A stretch of DNA of 6,932 bases from Candidatus Nealsoniibacteriota bacterium (GTDB lineage: Bacteria; Patescibacteriota; Minisyncoccia; Minisyncoccales; GWA2-38-27), in the NCBI GenBank assembly GCA_016867195.1, contig VGKE01000016.1, forward strand, positions 1 through 6,932, written 5' to 3'. A model generated the notes under the pieces. The model did no database searches. It worked only from the letters and a program-made list of their open reading frames with translations, and was not told where the DNA came from. This document shows positions 4,032 through 6,932 of the stretch, piece by piece; position 1 is the first letter of the stretch; every line of letters begins with the position of its first letter. Made by a program: the position numbers and the translations under genes.

Positions 4032-4934
4032 ATGACCGAAGAAAAAAAGCGGTTAATTATTATTGATGGCAACGCAATAATTCATCGGGCTTTTCACGCC
4101 CTCCCGGCTCTGACAACTAAAAAAGGAGAGCTCATTAATGCCATTTATGGATTTTTATTGGTTTTTTTTAAAACAATTAAAGAATTCCGGCCCGATTTTA
4201 TCGCAGCAACCTTTGACTTCCCCGCTCCAACTTTTAGACATCAAAAATACAAACCATATAAAGCAACCCGGGAAAAAGCGCCAGAAGAACTTTACGAGCA
4301 GATTCCCAAGATAAAAAAAATTTTGGGAACTCTTAATGTTCAAATTTTTGAAAAACCGGGCTTTGAAGCCGATGACTTAATCGGCACTATTTCCAAAAAG
4401 GGAGGGGAGGGAACTGAAACAATTATTTTGACCGGTGATTTAGACGCCCTGCAATTAGTTGACGAAAATATCAGGGTCTATGCTCTTAGAAAGGGTTTGA
4501 AAGATACAATTTTGTATGACCGAGAAAAGGTTAAAGAAAAATATAATGGCTTGGGACCTGAGCAATTAATTAATTTTAAATCCTTAAGAGGAGATCCTTC
4601 AGATAATATCCCGGGCGTGCCGGGAATTGGAGAAAAAACAGCAATTAAATTAATAAAAGAATTTGGAACCTTGGAAAATTTATATTCTTCACTTAATAAA
4701 GTAAATCAATCTCTTCAGGTTAAACTCCGGGAACATAAAGAACAGGCATTTATTTCTAAGATGTTGGCTAAGATAAAATTAGACGTTCCAGTTGAATTTG
4801 ATTTAGAGAAATGCCGCTGGGGAGAATATAATAAAGAAAAGGTCGTCCAAATTCTTAAGGCTTACGATTTTCAAAGCTTGATTAAGCGCCTGCCGGAGAA
4901 ACAAAAAAAAGAAAATTTAAGTCTATTAAAATAA
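4032..4934 (+). CDS. Stand-alone 5'-3' exonuclease (PolA N-terminal / FEN-type)
   Basis: This 300-residue protein matches the 5' nuclease domain of DNA polymerase I, which removes RNA primers and flaps during lagging-strand synthesis and repair. Metal-binding acidic residues are visible at IIIDGNAIIHRAFHAL (D12), ATFDFPAPTFRHQKYKPYKA (D62), FEADDLIGT (E112, D114, D115), TGDLDALQLV (D136, D138) and RGDPSDNIPGVPGIGEKTA (D188, D191); the last leads into the helix-3-turn-helix DNA-binding motif (192-205). It stops where PolA would pass into its proofreading and polymerase domains. A histidine kinase begins 11 nt later, so no polymerase remnant is left. It is either a dedicated flap/5' nuclease or half of a split polA; nothing suggests a frameshift. 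The segment between the two aspartates reads DLD rather than the more usual DKD or DRD. No Shine-Dalgarno sequence is present. Confidence 0.93.
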   Translation: MTEEKKRLIIIDGNAIIHRAFHALPALTTKKGELINAIYGFLLVFFKTIKEFRPDFIAATFDFPAPTFRHQKYKPYKATREKAPEELYEQIPKIKKILGTLNVQIFEKPGFEADDLIGTISKKGGEGTETIILTGDLDALQLVDENIRVYALRKGLKDTILYDREKVKEKYNGLGPEQLINFKSLRGDPSDNIPGVPGIGEKTAIKLIKEFGTLENLYSSLNKVNQSLQVKLREHKEQAFISKMLAKIKLDVPVEFDLEKCRWGEYNKEKVVQILKAYDFQSLIKRLPEKQKKENLSLLK

Positions 4935-4945
4935 TAAAAGCGGAA

Positions 4946-6058
4946 ATGTTCTGGAGAAAAAAAAGAAAAGATATAGAAGAATTTTACCAGAAATTGCCCA
5001 AGAAAGAACTCTCAATTATTAGTTATTTAACTGATGGACTTTTAGTTTTTGATAGATATAGCCGGCTCTCTTTAATTAATCCTCGGGCAGAAGAACTTCT
5101 CGGAGTTAAAAAAGAAAAGGTTCTGGGGGTTTCTTTCCTGAATTTATATCCTTTCCCTAAATTCAAATCATTAATTTCTTTTTTAGGCGGTGAAATTAAA
5201 AATGTTTCAAGAAAAGAGGTTCAAATTAAAGAGGGGTTTATCATAGAAGTCACCGCCATCCCAATGGAAGTTGAAAAAGAAAAATTTGGAACAATTGTCC
5301 TTTTACATAATATCAGCCGGGAAAAATTGATTGAAAAAATGAAAAATGAATTCGTTTCTCTGGCCGCTCATAAATTACGAACCCCAACCTCGGCGACAAA
5401 GTGGAGTTTAGGCATGTTGTTAAGCGGCGATTTCGGCATAATATCTGACCAACAAAGAGCGATCTTAAAAAAAACCTACCTCACTAACGAAAGAATGATT
5501 GAACTAATTGAGGATTTACTTAACGTTGCTACCATTGAAGAGGGGAAATATCTTTCCAAGGTGGCTCTTTCCAATATTGAGGAAGTAATTCAATTAGTAG
5601 TTGACAACAACCTGGAAAGGGCAAGAAATAAAAGCATTGGGTTAGAATTTAGAAAATCAAAAGAAAAAATACAAAATATTATGTTGGATAAAAAGAAAAT
5701 GGAAATGGCAATTGAAAATATTATTGATAATGCCATCAAATATACGAATCCCGGCGGCAGAATTACTGTTTTTTTAAAAGGTATTAAAAAAAACATAGAA
5801 ATAAAAATAAAAGATTCCGGCATAGGAATTCCCGAGGAACAACAAGAAAGGATTTTTTCTAAATTTTTCCGGGGCAGTAATGTAATGAGAATGGAAACAG
5901 AAGGAAGCGGATTGGGTTTGTTTATAGCCAAAAATATTATTGAGGCGCATGAGGGACAAATTTGGTTTGATTCCAAAAAGGGAAAGGGAACCACTTTTTA
6001 TATTAATCTTCCTTTAAAAGAGAAATATGGAGAATTTTTAACCGAGGAGTTTTACTAA
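4946..6058 (+). CDS. Soluble PAS-domain sensor histidine kinase
   Basis: This 370-residue kinase has no signal peptide or membrane helix, so it should sense a cytoplasmic cue. A PAS fold spans about 22-121 (DGLLVFDRYSRLSLINPRAE at 30-49, then GTIVLLHNISREK). The HisKA dimerisation domain covers about 132-198 with His142 in AAHKLRTP. The catalytic ATPase domain shows the N box IENIIDNAIKYT (256-267), G1 DSGIGIP (290-296), F box FSKFFRG (304-310), G2 GSGLGL (320-325) and G3 GKGTTF (346-351). The residue after the phospho-accepting histidine is Lys, where classical HisKA kinases have Glu or Asp; the phosphatase-associated Thr146 is kept. It starts 11 nt after the exonuclease stop, with only a weak GCGGA before the ATG and no good promoter, so it probably shares that transcript. 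The response regulator 178 nt downstream is its likely partner. The ligand cannot be inferred. Confidence 0.93.
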   Translation: MFWRKKRKDIEEFYQKLPKKELSIISYLTDGLLVFDRYSRLSLINPRAEELLGVKKEKVLGVSFLNLYPFPKFKSLISFLGGEIKNVSRKEVQIKEGFIIEVTAIPMEVEKEKFGTIVLLHNISREKLIEKMKNEFVSLAAHKLRTPTSATKWSLGMLLSGDFGIISDQQRAILKKTYLTNERMIELIEDLLNVATIEEGKYLSKVALSNIEEVIQLVVDNNLERARNKSIGLEFRKSKEKIQNIMLDKKKMEMAIENIIDNAIKYTNPGGRITVFLKGIKKNIEIKIKDSGIGIPEEQQERIFSKFFRGSNVMRMETEGSGLGLFIAKNIIEAHEGQIWFDSKKGKGTTFYINLPLKEKYGEFLTEEFY

Positions 6059-6069
6059 CCCCCTGGATA

Positions 6070-6098
6070 TTGTATTTACTTCTTAAATAGGATAAAAT
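6070..6098 (+). promoter_or_regulatory. Predicted promoter of the response regulator gene
   Basis: TTGTAT (6070-6075), a 17-nt spacer and TAAAAT (6093-6098) form a good sigma70-type promoter in the kinase-regulator gap. It predicts +1 near 6105 and a leader of about 130 nt, so the regulator may be transcribed separately from the kinase. Confidence 0.55.
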
Positions 6099-6120
6099 AT
6101 ATTATTAGGTCGCTGAATAA

Positions 6121-6164
6121 TTTGGCGTAGTTTTGTGTAAAGTTTGGCGTAGTTTTGCGATAAG
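6121..6164 (+). repeat. Two tandem 22-nt repeats in the response-regulator leader
   Basis: Copies at 6121-6142 and 6143-6164 share TTTGGCGTAGTTTTG and differ at 3 of 22 positions. From 6124 the sequence also has an 11-nt sub-period: GGCGTAGTTTT, GTGTAAAGTTT, GGCGTAGTTTT, GCGATAAGAAC. On the opposite strand 6210-6179 reads as related GCGTG(G/T/A)TTT units, so the array is inverted across the gap centre. Confidence 0.7.
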
Positions 6165-6204
6165 AACATTTTTATCGCTAAATCACGCGAAACAACACGC
6201 CAAA
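6143..6204 (+). promoter_or_regulatory. Long imperfect hairpin in the response-regulator 5' leader
   Basis: TTTGGCGT (6143-6150) pairs with ACGCCAAA (6197-6204), GTTTT (6152-6156) with GAAAC (6189-6193, one G-U), and GCGATAA (6157-6163) with TTATCGC (6172-6178) around an 8-nt loop. It lies inside the predicted leader, about 30 nt before the ATG, with no T-tract, so it is not a simple terminator. There is no ATG in the leader and no Shine-Dalgarno sequence before the gene. An RNA control element or a protein operator are both possible; I match it to no known riboswitch. Confidence 0.5.
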
Positions 6205-6236
6205 CCACGCAATCAATTTTTTAACGCTTTCATTAT

Positions 6237-6608
6237 ATGGCAAAGAAAATTCTCATAATAGAAGACGATAAATTTCTCCGAAGGGTTATTTCCCAAAAAC
6301 TTAGCCGAGAAGGTTATGAAATTTCTGAGGCAGTAGACGGAGAAAAAGGGGTAAAATTAACCCAGGAGGAAAATCCTGATTTAGTCCTTTTAGACCTTAT
6401 TCTGCCGGGGATGGATGGCTTTGAGGTTTTAGCCAACCTGAAAAAAAACCCTCAGTTGTCTAAAATTCCCGTAATTATTCTCTCCAATCTCGGCCAGAGG
6501 GAAGATATTGATAAGGGCTTAAAAATGGGCGCGGTTGACTATCTGGTTAAGGCCCACTTTACTCCTGGCGAAATAATTGATAGAATTGACAGGGCATTAA
6601 TGAAGTAG
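6237..6608 (+). CDS. Single-domain CheY-like response regulator
   Basis: This 123-residue protein is a lone receiver domain with no DNA-binding or enzymatic output. It shows the acidic pair E9/D10/D11 (ILIIEDD), the phospho-accepting Asp53 in LVLLDLILPGMDG (49-61), the switch Ser83 in VIILSN, Tyr102, and the conserved Lys105 in DYLVKAH. All catalytic positions are present, so it should be phosphorylated, probably by the upstream PAS kinase. Output must be through protein contact, for example with a motility or pilus component or in a phosphorelay; the sequence does not say which. The ATG at 6237 gives the standard MAKKILIIEDD start but has no ribosome binding site. The gene is separated from the kinase by its own promoter and a structured leader, and followed by a terminator, so it looks monocistronic. 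Confidence 0.95.
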   Translation: MAKKILIIEDDKFLRRVISQKLSREGYEISEAVDGEKGVKLTQEENPDLVLLDLILPGMDGFEVLANLKKNPQLSKIPVIILSNLGQREDIDKGLKMGAVDYLVKAHFTPGEIIDRIDRALMK

Positions 6609-6626
6609 TTGGTAGTTGGTAGTTGG
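6606..6626 (+). repeat. Three tandem copies of TAGTTGG starting at the stop codon
   Basis: TAGTTGG occurs three times exactly (6606-6612, 6613-6619, 6620-6626), followed by TAAT. The first TAG is the stop codon of the response regulator; the other TAGs fall in different frames because the unit is 7 nt. The array lies just before the terminator stem. Confidence 0.85.
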
Positions 6627-6630
6627 TAAT

Positions 6631-6657
6631 AGAGGCCCTTTGGGGCCTTTATTTATT
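6631..6657 (+). terminator. Intrinsic terminator after the response regulator
   Basis: AGGCCC (6633-6638) and GGGCCT (6643-6648) form a 6-bp GC-rich stem with a TTTG loop, extendable by A-T and G-U pairs at the base, followed by the T-rich tail TTATTTATT. It lies 24 nt after the stop codon and matches a rho-independent terminator. Confidence 0.8.
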
Positions 6658-6684
6658 GGACAGATTTTTTAAGCGGTGTAAAAT
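6656..6684 (+). promoter_or_regulatory. Predicted promoter of the last, partial gene
   Basis: TTGGAC (6656-6661), a 17-nt spacer and TAAAAT (6679-6684) give a good promoter immediately after the terminator; TGGACA one base on is equally plausible at 16-nt spacing. The predicted +1 is about 6 nt before the ATG at 6697, leaving almost no leader. Confidence 0.6.
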
Positions 6685-6696
6685 AAACTAATAACT

Positions 6697-6932
6697 ATGC
6701 TTACCAAAGAAGAAGCGGAGAAATTAATGAAAACAAAAGGCGAAATAAGAGGTATGGCTCTTAAAGTTGATTGGGATTTTATTATTGAGACAAAAGGAGA
6801 AGAAGGCCTTAAAAGAGTAGAGGCCAGGATGGCAGAATTGAGTTTTCCTTTAAAACATAGAGAAATAAAACAAATGAATTTTTATCCTATAGGTTTTGGC
6901 GCTCTTTCTTTATTAGTCGTAAAAGAAATTTT
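6697..6932 (+). CDS. Unrecognised protein, N-terminal 78 residues (runs off window)
   Basis: The open frame starts MLTKEEAEKLMKTKGEIRG, continues through GEEGLKRVEARMAELSFP and ends at FYPIGFGALSLLVVKEI where the window stops; the true length is unknown. It has no signal peptide. The start is charged and helical, and the last visible stretch is hydrophobic. I do not recognise the family with confidence. The KGEEGLKRVEARM...YPIG pattern faintly recalls small helical sensor-type domains in bacterial signalling proteins, which would fit its place beside a two-component pair, but this is a guess. The promoter and short leader upstream support it as a real gene. No Shine-Dalgarno sequence is seen. 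Confidence 0.75.
   Translation, partial: MLTKEEAEKLMKTKGEIRGMALKVDWDFIIETKGEEGLKRVEARMAELSFPLKHREIKQMNFYPIGFGALSLLVVKEI

Noticed and set aside
5590..5994. 134-codon open frame on the minus strand inside the histidine kinase
   Set aside because: Antisense to the well-supported HATPase domain; the hydrophobic sequence is typical of the reverse of AT-rich coding DNA, with no supporting motif. The same applies to shorter antisense frames at 3487-3687, 4155-4343 and 5774-5959.
6121..6210. CRISPR-like array in the response-regulator leader
   Set aside because: Two directly abutting 22-nt units without spacers plus an inverted copy; no cas genes nearby.
1..6932. Recoded UGA (as in Gracilibacteria/Absconditabacteria)
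   Set aside because: All seven stop codons in the window are TAA or TAG, but no gene needs an in-frame TGA to stay open over more than two thousand codons. The standard bacterial code is sufficient.

Overview
The window is AT-rich bacterial DNA, densely packed with short intergenic gaps. It most resembles a member of the Candidate Phyla Radiation (Patescibacteria, Parcubacteria-like). That placement is inferred from gene content and style: a small ComEA-like helix-hairpin-helix protein beside ruvB and yebC, a short PilB-type ATPase, a stand-alone PolA-type 5'-3' exonuclease, a soluble PAS histidine kinase with HKLRTP in its H-box, almost no Shine-Dalgarno sequences, and short AT-rich tandem repeats. 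No rRNA or other phylogenetic marker is present to prove it.

Layout: the left half is on the minus strand. Read in the direction of transcription it holds pilB (3453-2149), ruvB (1989-961), a comEA-like gene (877-344) and the first 103 codons of yebC (309-1, running off the window). The right half is on the plus strand: tsaE (3470-3997), a 5'-3' exonuclease (4032-4934), a PAS histidine kinase (4946-6058), a CheY-like response regulator (6237-6608) and the start of an unrecognised gene (6697 to the edge). The two halves diverge from a 22-bp palindrome at 3451-3472 that contains the chosen start codons of both pilB and tsaE.

Two things stand out beyond the genes. First, five genes (yebC, comEA-like, ruvB, pilB, tsaE) have a -10-like hexamer ending exactly 8 nt before the ATG, and the exonuclease gene has one ending 6 nt before it. 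With normal promoter geometry this puts +1 at or next to the start codon, so most mRNAs here should be leaderless. Second, the 159-nt pilB-ruvB gap carries a candidate non-coding RNA gene on the plus strand: a TTGACA-N17-TAAAAT promoter inside the start of ruvB, then about 140 nt closed by an 18-bp helix and ending in T6 at the pilB stop codon. I cannot assign it to a known RNA family; a 6S-like RNA is one hypothesis.

Functionally the window mixes DNA processing (RuvB, exonuclease), DNA uptake or type IV pilus functions (PilB, ComEA-like), translation quality (YebC, TsaE for tRNA t6A) and a two-component pair. A 16-bp near-palindrome occurs upstream of the comEA-like gene and again at pilB/tsaE (14 of 16 bases shared), hinting at a shared operator for the uptake genes. 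The response regulator, unlike its neighbours, has a distal promoter and a leader of about 130 nt with tandem repeats and a long imperfect hairpin.
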